From: UBA6544 sp049601975
Lineage (GTDB): Bacteria; Pseudomonadota; Alphaproteobacteria; UBA8366
Reading direction: 5' to 3'
Assembly: GCA_049601975.1 (NCBI GenBank)
Contig: JBMYRC010000012.1
Span: 1 to 51,039 of the forward strand
DNA: 51,039 nucleotides
A program made the translations under genes and the position numbers. Below are positions 15,847 through 24,384 of the stretch, in pieces. The notes beneath the pieces are model-generated. The model searched no databases. It saw only the letters and a program-made list of their open reading frames with translations, and had not been told where the DNA came from. Each line of letters opens with the position of its first letter. Position 1 is the first letter of the stretch.

Positions 15847-17157
15847 ATGACACTTTCACCCTATTATACGCATGGCGAGGGTCGCGAATCCGCCTTTACG
15901 GTGACACCGCCAAAGATCAAGTTTGGGCCTGGATCTCTGCGTGAGGTCGGACACGACGCGAAGGCCCACGGCATGTCCCGTGTGGCACTCTATACGGATA
16001 AGAAGGTCGTGGGCCTAGAGCCGGTCGCAACTGTTAAGGCCGCATTGACAGCCGCAGGCGTCGACGTCGTGGTTTTCGACGAGGTCGAAGTAGAGCCAAC
16101 CGACAAATCCTTCAAGGCAGGTATTCAATTCGCCAAGGAAGGCAATTTCGATGGTTTTTTCTCCGTCGGCGGTGGCTCCAGCATGGACACGGCCAAAGCC
16201 GCCGATCTCTATACCTCGCACCCGCCGGAAAACTTCCTCGACTACGTCAATGCGCCGATCGGAAACGCCGTCCCTGTCCCCGGCCCGCTAAAGCCGCATA
16301 TCGCATGCCCTACAACTTTCGGCACCGCCAGCGAATGCACCGCCGTTGCCATTTTCGATCTGCTGGAGATGGAAGTGAAAACCGGCATCTCAAACGCTTA
16401 TCTGCGGCCAAACTTAGGCGTCCTTGATCCCGACACGCTTGCGACCATGCCGGGGGAAGTGCTGGCCGCGAACGGCTTCGATGTTTTTACCCATGCCTGC
16501 GAATCCTACACAGCCATCCCCTATACCAGCCGCACCAAACCCGACGATCCGACCGGACGGCCGGTCTACCAGGGCGCCAATCCCTATAGCGACCTCGCAA
16601 CCATGGAGGCGATCCGGTTAATCGGCGCCAACCTGGTGGAAGCGGTCAAACAGCCGGGCGCATCGGAATTCCGTGAGAAACTCATGTTCTCCGGCATGCT
16701 CGCCGGAATAGGTTTCGGCAATTCGGGCGTTCATATTCCGCATGCGATGGCCTATGCCGTCGCCGGATTGGTGCGGGATTACTATCCCCAGGGTTGGAAA
16801 TCGAACCACCCGATGGTGCCGCATGGCACTTCCGTCATCGTCAACGCGCCCGCCGCGTTCCGGCTCACCGGCCCTGCCTGCCCGAAGCGCCACTTCACGG
16901 CGGCTGAAGCCATGGGCGCCGATATATCCGGCGCGGATGTGGCCGATGGTGGCGACCTCCTGGCGGATCGCATCATCGCGATGATGAAGGAAACCGGCCT
17001 GCCCAACGGTATCGGCGGCGTCGGTTATAGCGAGGAAGACATTCCGAACCTCGTTAAGGGAACCTTGCCTCAGCAGCGTTTGCTCGTCATGTCACCCAAG
17101 AGTGTCGCTGAGCCGGAACTCGCCCAGTTATTCAAAGACGCAATGCGGTATTGGTGA
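15847..17157 (+). CDS. Hydroxyacid-oxoacid transhydrogenase (ADHFE1-like)
   Basis: A 436-residue iron-containing (group III) alcohol dehydrogenase. The glycine motif SVGGGSSMDTAKAA is present, as are the metal-site helices GFDVFTHACE, IPHAMAYAVAG and HPMVPHGTS. The overall layout, including SAFTVTPPKIKFGPG at the start and GFGNSGVHIPHAM, matches animal and bacterial hydroxyacid-oxoacid transhydrogenases. These oxidise 4-hydroxybutyrate or related hydroxy acids while reducing 2-oxoglutarate to D-2-hydroxyglutarate, keeping NAD bound. The following gene, five bases after its stop, encodes an enzyme that can re-oxidise D-2-hydroxyglutarate, which supports the assignment. A plain NAD alcohol dehydrogenase remains possible. 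Confidence 0.88.
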   Translation: MTLSPYYTHGEGRESAFTVTPPKIKFGPGSLREVGHDAKAHGMSRVALYTDKKVVGLEPVATVKAALTAAGVDVVVFDEVEVEPTDKSFKAGIQFAKEGNFDGFFSVGGGSSMDTAKAADLYTSHPPENFLDYVNAPIGNAVPVPGPLKPHIACPTTFGTASECTAVAIFDLLEMEVKTGISNAYLRPNLGVLDPDTLATMPGEVLAANGFDVFTHACESYTAIPYTSRTKPDDPTGRPVYQGANPYSDLATMEAIRLIGANLVEAVKQPGASEFREKLMFSGMLAGIGFGNSGVHIPHAMAYAVAGLVRDYYPQGWKSNHPMVPHGTSVIVNAPAAFRLTGPACPKRHFTAAEAMGADISGADVADGGDLLADRIIAMMKETGLPNGIGGVGYSEEDIPNLVKGTLPQQRLLVMSPKSVAEPELAQLFKDAMRYW

Positions 17158-17162
17158 TCGAT

Positions 17163-18581
17163 ATGCCCGAAATTTCAGACCAAATTTTGCAACGCCTCAA
17201 GGACGCGGTCGGACCGACCGGGTATTTAGACCATCCAAATGAGACGGAGTCTTATGCGGTCGACGCCCGCGAACTCTATCACGGCAAGACACCCTTGGTT
17301 TTGCGGCCCGCCACGACAGTGGAAGTCTCCACCGTTGTCCGAATTTGCGCAGAGGCTCGCATCCCGATCACCCCTCAAGGTGGCAATACCGGTTACTGCG
17401 GCGGAGCCACTCCCGACGAGAGCGGGCAGCAGATTATCATCTCGCTCGCGCGGATGAATAAATTCCGCCACATCGATGCACTCAATTACACGCTGACAGC
17501 GGAAGCCGGATGCATCCTCACCGCAATCCAAGATGCGGCCGAGGAAGCCGACCGCCTCTTCCCCTTGAGCCTGGGAGCAGAAGGCAGCTGTCAGATCGGC
17601 GGAAACCTCTCGACCAACGCGGGCGGTGTCGCGGTTTTGCGCTACGGCAATACCCGCGACTTAGTGCTTGGCCTCGAAGTCGTGCTGCCGGACGGGGAGA
17701 TCTGGAACGGGTTGCGGCGGCTGCGCAAGGACAATACCGGGTATGATTTGAAGCATCTCTTTCTCGGCGCGGAAGGCACGCTCGGTATCGTGACGGCCGT
17801 GGTGCTGAAACTCTTTCCGCGCCCGCAAGACGTGGTGACCAGCTTCGTCGCATTGCCGGACGCCCATGCCGCGTTGAAGCTCCTCTCGCGCATGCGATCC
17901 GCCACCAGCGACGGTGTCGCCTCGTTTGAGTATGTGCACCGCCGATGCATCGATCTTGTATTGGCCCATATTGAAGGGTCCGTCGATCCTTTCGACGAGG
18001 CGTACGAGCATTACGCTTTGATCGAGTGCAGCGCCGGGCGTCTGGATTCGGGTCTTGGAGAGACGGTCGAGGAAACCCTTGGGGAAGCCTTCGAAGCGCA
18101 AGAGGTTGCGAATGCGGTCATCGCCAGCAGTGGCCAACAGGCGGCTGCGTTGTGGCGGCTGCGGGAGACCATTCCCGAAGCCCAGAAACTTGCGGGCGCC
18201 GGGCTGAAACACGACATCTCCGTGCCGCTAACCAGCGTGCCCGAATTTCTGGCCCGCGCGACCGACCTTGCGACCACAATGATCCCCGGCATCTGTGTCA
18301 TTCCCTTTGGGCATATGGGTGACGGGAATATTCACTTCAATCTCAGCCGCCCGCCTGAGACCGACGGCGCTGAAATGATGGCGAAGGCCCATGACTTGGA
18401 AGTTTCGGTTCACGACCTCGCGGTCGAGTTGGACGGCAGCTTCAGCGCCGAGCACGGGATCGGAAAGCTCAAACGGGGCGAATTGGCGCGCTATAAGTCG
18501 GATGTCGAATTCGACCTGATGCAGAAAGTGAAAGACGTTATCGACCCAAATGGCATGATGAATCCCAGAAAGGTGCTCTAG
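17163..18581 (+). CDS. FAD-linked D-2-hydroxyacid dehydrogenase (D2HGDH/GlcD-like)
   Basis: A 472-residue flavoprotein of the VAO/PCMH FAD_binding_4 family. The FAD-binding segment runs through ITPQGGNTGYCGGATP (about 66-81) and GAEGSCQIGGNLSTNAGG (about 137-154). The C-terminal domain carries the metal-site histidines in FGHMGDGNIHFN and the closing EHGIGKLK. Substrates in the family are D-2-hydroxyglutarate, D-lactate and glycolate. With no GlcEF partners it is the stand-alone type. The ATG at 17163 is used; a TTG at 17151 inside the upstream gene is also possible. Neighbours suggest it recycles D-2-hydroxyglutarate to 2-oxoglutarate and passes electrons to the respiratory chain. Confidence 0.9.
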   Translation: MPEISDQILQRLKDAVGPTGYLDHPNETESYAVDARELYHGKTPLVLRPATTVEVSTVVRICAEARIPITPQGGNTGYCGGATPDESGQQIIISLARMNKFRHIDALNYTLTAEAGCILTAIQDAAEEADRLFPLSLGAEGSCQIGGNLSTNAGGVAVLRYGNTRDLVLGLEVVLPDGEIWNGLRRLRKDNTGYDLKHLFLGAEGTLGIVTAVVLKLFPRPQDVVTSFVALPDAHAALKLLSRMRSATSDGVASFEYVHRRCIDLVLAHIEGSVDPFDEAYEHYALIECSAGRLDSGLGETVEETLGEAFEAQEVANAVIASSGQQAAALWRLRETIPEAQKLAGAGLKHDISVPLTSVPEFLARATDLATTMIPGICVIPFGHMGDGNIHFNLSRPPETDGAEMMAKAHDLEVSVHDLAVELDGSFSAEHGIGKLKRGELARYKSDVEFDLMQKVKDVIDPNGMMNPRKVL

Positions 18582-18584
18582 CCT

Positions 18585-19724
18585 ATGACCGAATTTCCGG
18601 CGACCCCGCCGCTCTCACTCGCCAAGGTGGAGCCCATTCTCCTGCGCGCCAAGATCGATACACCGATCATCACTTCCTTCGGCACCATACCCGAACGCGC
18701 GGTTCTCTTAGTGCGGCTCGAGGATAAGGATGGAGCGGTCGGATGGGGTGAAATATTCGGCAACTTCCCAATGCACGGGGCGGAGAACCGCGCACATTTG
18801 GTGCGCGACTATATCGCCCCGATCGCGTTGTCGGAAGAATGGGAATCACCGGCGCACGCCTTCGAAGCTATGACTCGAAAAACACACATCATGACATTGC
18901 AATCCGGCGAGCCGGGTTCTTTCGCCCAAGCCATCGCCGGGGTCGATATCGCGTTGTGGGATCTGGCCGCACGGCGAGCGGGCAAGCCACTTTGGCAACT
19001 GCTGGGCGGAAAGCGCGGCAGAGTGCCAACATATGCAAGTGGCCTCAACCCCAAGGGTTTCGGAGGGATTGTGGAGCGCAAACTCGACGAAGGTTACAAC
19101 GCCTTCAAGATCAAGATCGGCTTTGGAAGGGAGGTTGACTTCGCTGCCCTCACCAAAATGCGGGAGATGATCGGCGAGGGCGCCTTGATGACCGATGTCA
19201 ACCAAGGCTGGGATGTGGAGACAGCGTGCGAAAATTGGGCCACCTATTCTGAGTTCAATCTAGGCTGGATCGAGGAGCCGCTGCCCGCGGACCGGCCTCT
19301 GGACGAATGGAGACAGATTGCTGCCCTCGGCGGGAGCCCGGTCGCCGCGGGCGAAAACTTACTCGGTGATGCTCAATTCGGCGAACACATCGACGCCAAG
19401 GTTTTCGATGTTGTGCAGCCGGATATGTGCAAATGGGGCGGCTTCACCAAGACATTGCCGCTTGCCCGGCGCATCGTCGCGGCCGGACAGACCTATTGCC
19501 CACACTTCTTGGCGGGGCCGATCGGGGTTATGTCGGCGGCTCATTGCCTGGCGGCGGCGGGCGGTGACGGTGTTTTGGAGATCGATGCCAACGGCAATCC
19601 CATTCGGGAACGGTTGACCGGAGGACTCCCGCCGATAGACAATGGCATTTTAACCCTGCCGGGCGGGCCAGGATTGGGTATCGAACCCGACGCGGCGGCT
19701 CTACACGAGTTTGCCACGCATTGA
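18585..19724 (+). CDS. Mandelate racemase/muconate lactonizing family enzyme
   Basis: A 379-residue enolase-superfamily enzyme. The barrel catalytic residues are visible in order: KIKIG (KxK, near 170), the metal ligands in MTDVNQGW, WIEEP and AAGENL, and VQPDMCKWGG followed by CPHFLAGPIG with the His of a possible His-Asp dyad. The N-terminal capping domain includes SFGTIPERAVLLVRL. KxK with a C-terminal His is typical of mandelate racemase-type acid-sugar dehydratases and racemases. The start is three bases after the preceding stop. The product would be a 2-keto-3-deoxy acid or an epimerised hydroxy acid, which fits downstream oxidation by the transhydrogenase pair; the precise substrate is unknown. 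Confidence 0.88.
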   Translation: MTEFPATPPLSLAKVEPILLRAKIDTPIITSFGTIPERAVLLVRLEDKDGAVGWGEIFGNFPMHGAENRAHLVRDYIAPIALSEEWESPAHAFEAMTRKTHIMTLQSGEPGSFAQAIAGVDIALWDLAARRAGKPLWQLLGGKRGRVPTYASGLNPKGFGGIVERKLDEGYNAFKIKIGFGREVDFAALTKMREMIGEGALMTDVNQGWDVETACENWATYSEFNLGWIEEPLPADRPLDEWRQIAALGGSPVAAGENLLGDAQFGEHIDAKVFDVVQPDMCKWGGFTKTLPLARRIVAAGQTYCPHFLAGPIGVMSAAHCLAAAGGDGVLEIDANGNPIRERLTGGLPPIDNGILTLPGGPGLGIEPDAAALHEFATH

Positions 19725-19740
19725 TTTGAGGAGGGGCAGA

Positions 19741-20529
19741 ATGAAGGTTAGCGCAAACGGGATACAATTAAACTACCAGGCTTCTGGGGATGCCCACGGC
19801 CCCGTGGTTGTCATGAGCCATTCGCTTGCCGCAACCCACGCGATGTGGGACCCGCAGATGGATGTGCTCAAGGACTACCGCATTATACGCTACGACATGC
19901 GCGGGCATGGGAAATCAGACGCCCCCGCGATGGACTATTCGCTGGAAATGCTCGCCGACGATCTGTTCGGACTGATGGACGCGCTCGAGATCGACCAGGC
20001 GCATTATATCGGCCTGTCGATGGGCGGCATGATCGGGCAGACCGCCGCTCTTAAGGATCAAAACCGGTTCCTCTCGCTCTCGCTCTGCGATACGTCCAGC
20101 CGAGTACCGCCGGAATTGCGAAGCGCCTGGGACGAGCGGATCGCCACCGCGCAGGCGGACGGCATGGAAGCGCTGCTCGAGGGCACGATGGAGCGCTGGT
20201 TCTCCGCCGAATACATGGAGAACGAGCCGGAAGAGTGCGACAGGGTTCGGGACATGATCCGCAACACCAAGGTGTCCGGCTTCAGCGGATGTTGCCGCGC
20301 CATTCAAGGCCTCGACCTCACCGACCGGATTTCCGCCATTTCCGTCCCGACACAGCTGATCGTCGGTGAGGATGACCCGGGCACGCCAGTCGCGGCGCAT
20401 GAAGTCATGCACGAGAAGATCGCAGGTTCGGAACTGGTCGTGATCCCAAATGCGTTGCACTTCTCGAACGTGGAACAAAAGGACGCGTTCAACAACGCCT
20501 ATATGGGGTTCTTGGGAAAGTATAGTTAG
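19741..20529 (+). CDS. Alpha/beta hydrolase (enol-lactonase-like)
   Basis: A 262-residue alpha/beta-fold hydrolase. The nucleophile elbow GLSMGG places Ser93 as catalytic; Asp is in VGEDDPGTP and His in NALHFSNVEQ. The oxyanion region SHSLAATHAMWDPQ resembles 3-oxoadipate enol-lactonase (PcaD), where it reads SLGTxxxMWDPQ. The start at 19741 has a strong GAGGAGGGG ribosome site; the longer frame from 19711 would overlap the upstream gene. In this operon a lactonase or ester-hydrolase step opening a sugar-acid or hydroxy-acid lactone is a reasonable inference. Pca pathway partners are absent, so PcaD itself is unlikely. Confidence 0.85.
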   Translation: MKVSANGIQLNYQASGDAHGPVVVMSHSLAATHAMWDPQMDVLKDYRIIRYDMRGHGKSDAPAMDYSLEMLADDLFGLMDALEIDQAHYIGLSMGGMIGQTAALKDQNRFLSLSLCDTSSRVPPELRSAWDERIATAQADGMEALLEGTMERWFSAEYMENEPEECDRVRDMIRNTKVSGFSGCCRAIQGLDLTDRISAISVPTQLIVGEDDPGTPVAAHEVMHEKIAGSELVVIPNALHFSNVEQKDAFNNAYMGFLGKYS

Positions 20530-20568
20530 ACCACCGCAAAGCCCTTCCTTCGATACCCCATTTATAAA

Positions 20569-20695
20569 CCGTCATTCCGGGGCCCGCGGCGCGGGAACCA
20601 GAGATTATGTCCTTAGTCTTTCACACAATCGGATCACGGTTTGGTGGTGTTCAGGCTATAATTCCGTATAACGCCCTGCGTTTCCGGAATGACGG
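20569..20695. repeat. MITE-like element with 12-bp terminal inverted repeats
   Basis: A 127-base segment bounded by CCGTCATTCCGG and its exact reverse complement CCGGAATGACGG. The left end continues GGCCCGCGGCGCGGGA, the usual core of CGTCATTCC-type dispersed palindromes. It separates the hydrolase gene from the FAD oxidase gene and extends the open reading frame of the latter artificially to 20607. Related sequences occur near 25000 and 28390. Confidence 0.7.
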
Positions 20696-20714
20696 CCCTA
20701 TAAAGATAATTACC

Positions 20715-22010
20715 ATGACAACTCAAACTTCCCTTTGGCGGGCATTCACACCGCCCACCGCGAAATTCGAAACCCTCGCGGGTAGCATTGAGACCGACGT
20801 CACGATCATCGGCGCTGGGTTCACTGGCCTCTCGACAGCACTGCATCTGGCGAAGGCCGGGAAATCCGTCACCGTTCTGGAGGCCGAAGATGTCGGCTTT
20901 GGCGCGTCGGGCCGGAACAATGGGCAGGTTATCCCGGTACTGACCCGCGCCGATCCCGACTACCTAACGGCAAAATTCGGTGCGGCCGGCGAGCGTTTCG
21001 TAAATCTCATCGGCGGCTCGGCAGCCTATCTCTTCGATTTAGTACGCGAACACGACCTGGAATGCGAAGCCGAACAATCCGGCTGGATCCAGCCAGCGCA
21101 CAGTCCGGGCCGGTTCAAGGCGATTTCCGAGAGACGTTACCGCCAATGGGAAAAGCATGGGGCCGATGTGGAGCTCTTGGATAAAGCCAATCTGGAGAGC
21201 CGGATCGGCACAAACTTCTTCTTTGGCGGCTTCGGCAATAAAACTGGCGGCCATGTAAACCCACTGGCCCTGACGCGAGAGCTCGCCCGCGCCGCCGCTG
21301 AAAACGGCGCGGTCATTTTTGAGCGCTCCCCCGCCATGAGTTATACCGAGGAGGGAGACGCCTGGAGGGTGACCACCCCGGCAGGCAACATCCAATCCCG
21401 CGCCTTGGTCGTCGCCACCAACGCTTATACGGGAGAGGCCGCGCCCGCACTGGCGCCAAGGCTCGCGCGGAGCGTCATGCCGGTCACTTCCTGGCAGTTG
21501 GCAACCGCCCCTCTTAGCGACAATGTACGCAACACCGTGGTGCCCAACCGCCAAGCGATCTCCGACACACATGGCGATCTGCACTTCTTCCGCTATGACG
21601 CCCGCAACCGGCTGATCACCGGCGGGGCGTTGGCCATGCCGTTCAACGGCCACGGCCGCATTCGCGCCCGCATCGCGAAGCGCCTACAGCGCATCTTCCC
21701 GCAATTCATCGAACCGGAAATCGAATATTCATGGACCGGCTATGTCGGCGCCACCCGGGATCACACACCGCATTTCCACAGGCTCGGCCCCAACGGCTGG
21801 ACCTGGATCGGCTGCAACGGCCGAGGCGTCGCCCTCTCCGTCGCACTCGGCGGCGAGCTGGCAAAGGCGGTGCAAGGGGCCAGCGAACACGACCTCGCCT
21901 TCCCGCTGACCGAAATCGAGCCCCTCCCCCTCCACGGCTTCCTCCGCACCACCGCCCGCCCCTTCACACTGTCGCTCTACCGCTACCGCGATTGGCGGGA
22001 GATGGGGTGA
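20715..22010 (+). CDS. FAD-dependent amine/amino acid oxidase (PuuB/DadA-like)
   Basis: A 431-residue flavoprotein of the DAO family. The dinucleotide fold VTIIGAGFTGLSTALHLAKAG is at about 31-50, followed by the FGASGRNNGQVIP motif characteristic of gamma-glutamylputrescine oxidase and similar enzymes, where relatives bind FAD near GASGRNGG. The C-terminal WTGYVGATRDHTPHF and GCNGRGVALS carry the second FAD contacts. It oxidises secondary or primary amines or N-substituted amino acids to imines with H2O2 or quinone reduction. The start at 20715 lies 19 bases after the repeat element. It may belong to the upstream catabolic operon or be transcribed separately. Confidence 0.88.
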   Translation: MTTQTSLWRAFTPPTAKFETLAGSIETDVTIIGAGFTGLSTALHLAKAGKSVTVLEAEDVGFGASGRNNGQVIPVLTRADPDYLTAKFGAAGERFVNLIGGSAAYLFDLVREHDLECEAEQSGWIQPAHSPGRFKAISERRYRQWEKHGADVELLDKANLESRIGTNFFFGGFGNKTGGHVNPLALTRELARAAAENGAVIFERSPAMSYTEEGDAWRVTTPAGNIQSRALVVATNAYTGEAAPALAPRLARSVMPVTSWQLATAPLSDNVRNTVVPNRQAISDTHGDLHFFRYDARNRLITGGALAMPFNGHGRIRARIAKRLQRIFPQFIEPEIEYSWTGYVGATRDHTPHFHRLGPNGWTWIGCNGRGVALSVALGGELAKAVQGASEHDLAFPLTEIEPLPLHGFLRTTARPFTLSLYRYRDWREMG

Positions 22011-22362
22011 GATTCGGCTAAGGCTGTATCTTAAATTGGCAGGTGTTAAGTAATGAAATCTGCCCAAATTCCAATAAAATCATTTAAATATGAAATATCA
22101 TTAAATATATCTGATTATATATATTGAATTTTTATAAAAAAATTTATTATAATATCTGGATATAATGATTAATTCATCAATTTTGAATTTTTTTACATTG
22201 ATACTGCTTACCGAAGCGGAATCTGTAAATCTACTCGAAACTGCACTATCGGGCGGGATATCAGACGATGAACCATCGAGCCTCCACTCTTTTGCTTCAA
22301 CAGGCTCCGCATGAGGTCTGTACGTGGAGATCGGCCTCTACTAAACGCGATATAATTTCTTT
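22011..22362. other. AT-rich intergenic island
   Basis: A 350-base gap with no gene. Bases 22055 to about 22200 are strikingly AT-rich (long A/T runs such as ATTATATATATTGAA and AAAAAAATTTATT) in a window that is otherwise moderately GC-rich. It has many TpA steps. The rest looks average and holds no clear hairpin. Possible explanations are a binding region for an AT-rich-DNA silencer such as MucR, or acquired DNA. Confidence 0.6.
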
Positions 22363-23181
22363 TTAATAATCGTCGGCTTCGTTCCAATACAACTCACGTC
22401 GTTTCTCCCCGCTATCACAAGCGGGGGCCACACGACCGTCCGTAGCGTTCCATACCCGTGACCTCTCGAGTATTTCACCCGGATCCGGCGTTCTATTCGC
22501 GATCTCCAGGATCAGCTTCTTGCGAATGGCGCGGGCGAAGTCCTGGTGGGTATCGGCGACCACGATAAAGCCGCCGGGGCCGCCGATCACGCAGGCGATG
22601 TAATACAGGTCCAGGTCCTTATACGCCGGGAAGCCGAACGGGCTGGGTCTGTCGTTTACGATCGGCAGGCCATTCACCGTGACACCCGCCGCCACGGCAC
22701 GGTCTCGGGCCGTCGGCATCTTTTCGCCCTCGTTGTTCGGACCGTCGCCGGAAAGATCGATCACTTGGCGAACACCGGAATACCCGTTCTTCCCAAATAG
22801 CGGCAGCGCGTAATTGATCGCCCCGCTGATTGATGTCCAAGCGGCAGTAAAGATCGGTGCTTCAATCAGTTTTTGGGCGAAGGCGGCGGCCGAGCGTTCG
22901 TCTACGATTAAGTGCCAATCAACGACGGTGTTCTGATAGAGACCCGCCCATTCGACATAGGTGACCGCCACCCGGCGAAGCATGCCGCCCCTCACCGCCG
23001 CCACAACCTCTGGGTGGAGGATTGCGTTCACGTAACCCTCGCGTTGTAATCGAGCTTCGGCCTCGTCGATACTGCCGGAGACATCGACGGCGAGGACGAG
23101 TTCCAGGTCGACGGCGACATCCTTTGCCGCGGTGGCAAAACTCCAGACCACGATACACATGGCTAAAAATAATGTCCGCAT
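22363..23181 (-). CDS. DUF1194 (von Willebrand A-like) exported protein
   Basis: A 272-residue protein with an N-terminal signal peptide (about 1-19, LFLAMCIVVWSFATAA). The mature part starts with ELVLAVDVSGSIDEAE, a MIDAS metal motif DxSxS at about residues 32-36, followed by VAVTYVEWAG and the second acidic loop DLSGDGPNNEG, typical of DUF1194 proteins. These are periplasmic vWA-like proteins of unknown partner. The last 50 residues are polar with two Cys-free/Trp-rich motifs. It is divergent from the RidA gene with 91 bases between them. Confidence 0.87.
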   Translation of the reverse strand: MRTLFLAMCIVVWSFATAAKDVAVDLELVLAVDVSGSIDEAEARLQREGYVNAILHPEVVAAVRGGMLRRVAVTYVEWAGLYQNTVVDWHLIVDERSAAAFAQKLIEAPIFTAAWTSISGAINYALPLFGKNGYSGVRQVIDLSGDGPNNEGEKMPTARDRAVAAGVTVNGLPIVNDRPSPFGFPAYKDLDLYYIACVIGGPGGFIVVADTHQDFARAIRKKLILEIANRTPDPGEILERSRVWNATDGRVAPACDSGEKRRELYWNEADDY

Positions 23182-23272
23182 TTATACCCCCAGCGATATT
23201 AGACGGCACCGACCTATATCTGTCACGTCCGCGTCGCATCATGATATCGTGAGCCAAACAAGGAGGAATCCC

Positions 23273-23668
23273 ATGAAAAAACAACGCATCTTCAGCCCGC
23301 ACGTCAATGAGCCGCCAGAAGGCACTTGGTCGAACTGTCTCGTGATCGGCGATCACATCCATGTCGCGGGCCTGACCGCCGGCGGTATGTCCGAGAACAT
23401 GGACACGGTCGGCGTCTACGAACAGGCGAAGGAAATATTCACCCGGATTAAGCATTACTTGGATGAAGCGAATGCGCAGATGGACGATATCGTCCGCGTG
23501 CAGATATATGTCACGGACATCCGAATCCGGGAAGAAGTCTGGAAAGCGCGTCGTGAGTTCTTCACCGGCAACTTCCCCTGCTCAACACTAGTTGAAGTCG
23601 CGCAATTGGCGGCCCCCGGTCTGAAGGTCGAGATCGACGCCGTCGCCATCAGGGGTGCTGGTGGATAG
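23273..23668 (+). CDS. RidA/YjgF family protein
   Basis: A 131-residue protein of the RidA (Rid/YER057c/UK114) family, forming trimers that hydrolyse reactive enamines and imines. Motifs include SNCLVIGDHIHVAGLTAGG near the N-terminus, ARREFF and the C-terminal STLVEVAQLAAPGLKVEIDAVA. The catalytic Arg of RidA proper is normally in 'CTRQ/VRVE'; here the equivalent area reads PCSTLVEV without it, so this is likely a Rid2/3-7-type paralogue rather than the archetype. Strong AAGGAGG ribosome site at 23260. Imine-producing enzymes in the window (the PuuB-like oxidase and OCD-like protein) are plausible sources of substrates. Confidence 0.88.
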   Translation: MKKQRIFSPHVNEPPEGTWSNCLVIGDHIHVAGLTAGGMSENMDTVGVYEQAKEIFTRIKHYLDEANAQMDDIVRVQIYVTDIRIREEVWKARREFFTGNFPCSTLVEVAQLAAPGLKVEIDAVAIRGAGG

Positions 23669-23759
23669 ATACCGGCGATCAATACACCGTGAGGGCGCTG
23701 GCGGCGCCTTCACTACCGCCTTACTAATATTCTAAACCCGTCTACAAGGAGTTTGTGGA

Positions 23760-24384
23760 TTGGAATATCGATATTTATTGGTCGTCAGGTTCACCCTGTT
23801 GAACGTCGTTGCCATCGCCGCGTTGTTCGCCGGTTATATGGAAGGTTGGCTCGACAGTTTGCTCGAGGGTCCGACCTTTCTCATGACATTCAGCATCTTC
23901 ACCATCTTTGTGCACGGCTCAATCGGCTGCGCCACCAAAATATGGCGCACGAGCGAGGAATTGAACGATCTGAAAACCGGCATGCCGTGCCTGAATCCCG
24001 TGCGGGGAAGTATCTCTGTGAGTTACAATACCATGATGGTGAGAGGCGCTCGATCATCTCGCAGATGGTGCGCCTGAAACTCTCAAACCGAATCGCCATT
24101 GTCCGGCACACGGCAAACTCCTAGTGTTCCTTGGTCTTGTCGGCACGGTCATCGGCTTCATCGTGGCGCTTTCCGGAGTCGACCCGGAATCTGTCTGCGG
24201 TGCGTCGGCCGCAGGGCCGATGGTCACCAAGCTGATCCTAGGCATGTCTATCGCGCTCTACACCACGCTTGTCGGGGCGGTGCTGTATCTCTGACTTATC
24301 GTCAATCACCGAATGCTCGCTTCCGGGAAGGTCAACTTGATCAATACCATCATCAAGATGGGAGGAGCGTGTGTACGAACTTGA
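23760..24384 (+). pseudogene. MotA/TolQ/ExbB-like channel protein, disrupted
   Basis: A start TTG at 23760 with AAGGAG upstream reads a two-helix N-terminus (RYLLVVRFTLLNVVAIAALFAG; FLMTFSIFTIFVHGSIG). Sense then jumps frame near 24040 (RSIISQMVRLKLSNRIAIV) and again near 24117 (LVFLGLVGTVIGFIVALSG ... ILGMSIALYTTLVGAVLYL), where the last two helices of a MotA/TolQ/ExbB proton channel are obvious. A TGA at 24292-24294 sits where Trp is expected, then the frame runs to 24384. Three lesions in 200 codons. The intact form would be a proton-driven motor stator or energy transducer. Confidence 0.8.

Noticed and set aside
20607..20714. N-terminal extension of the FAD oxidase
   Set aside because: These codons are repeat-element sequence; the normal flavoprotein N-terminus begins at 20715.
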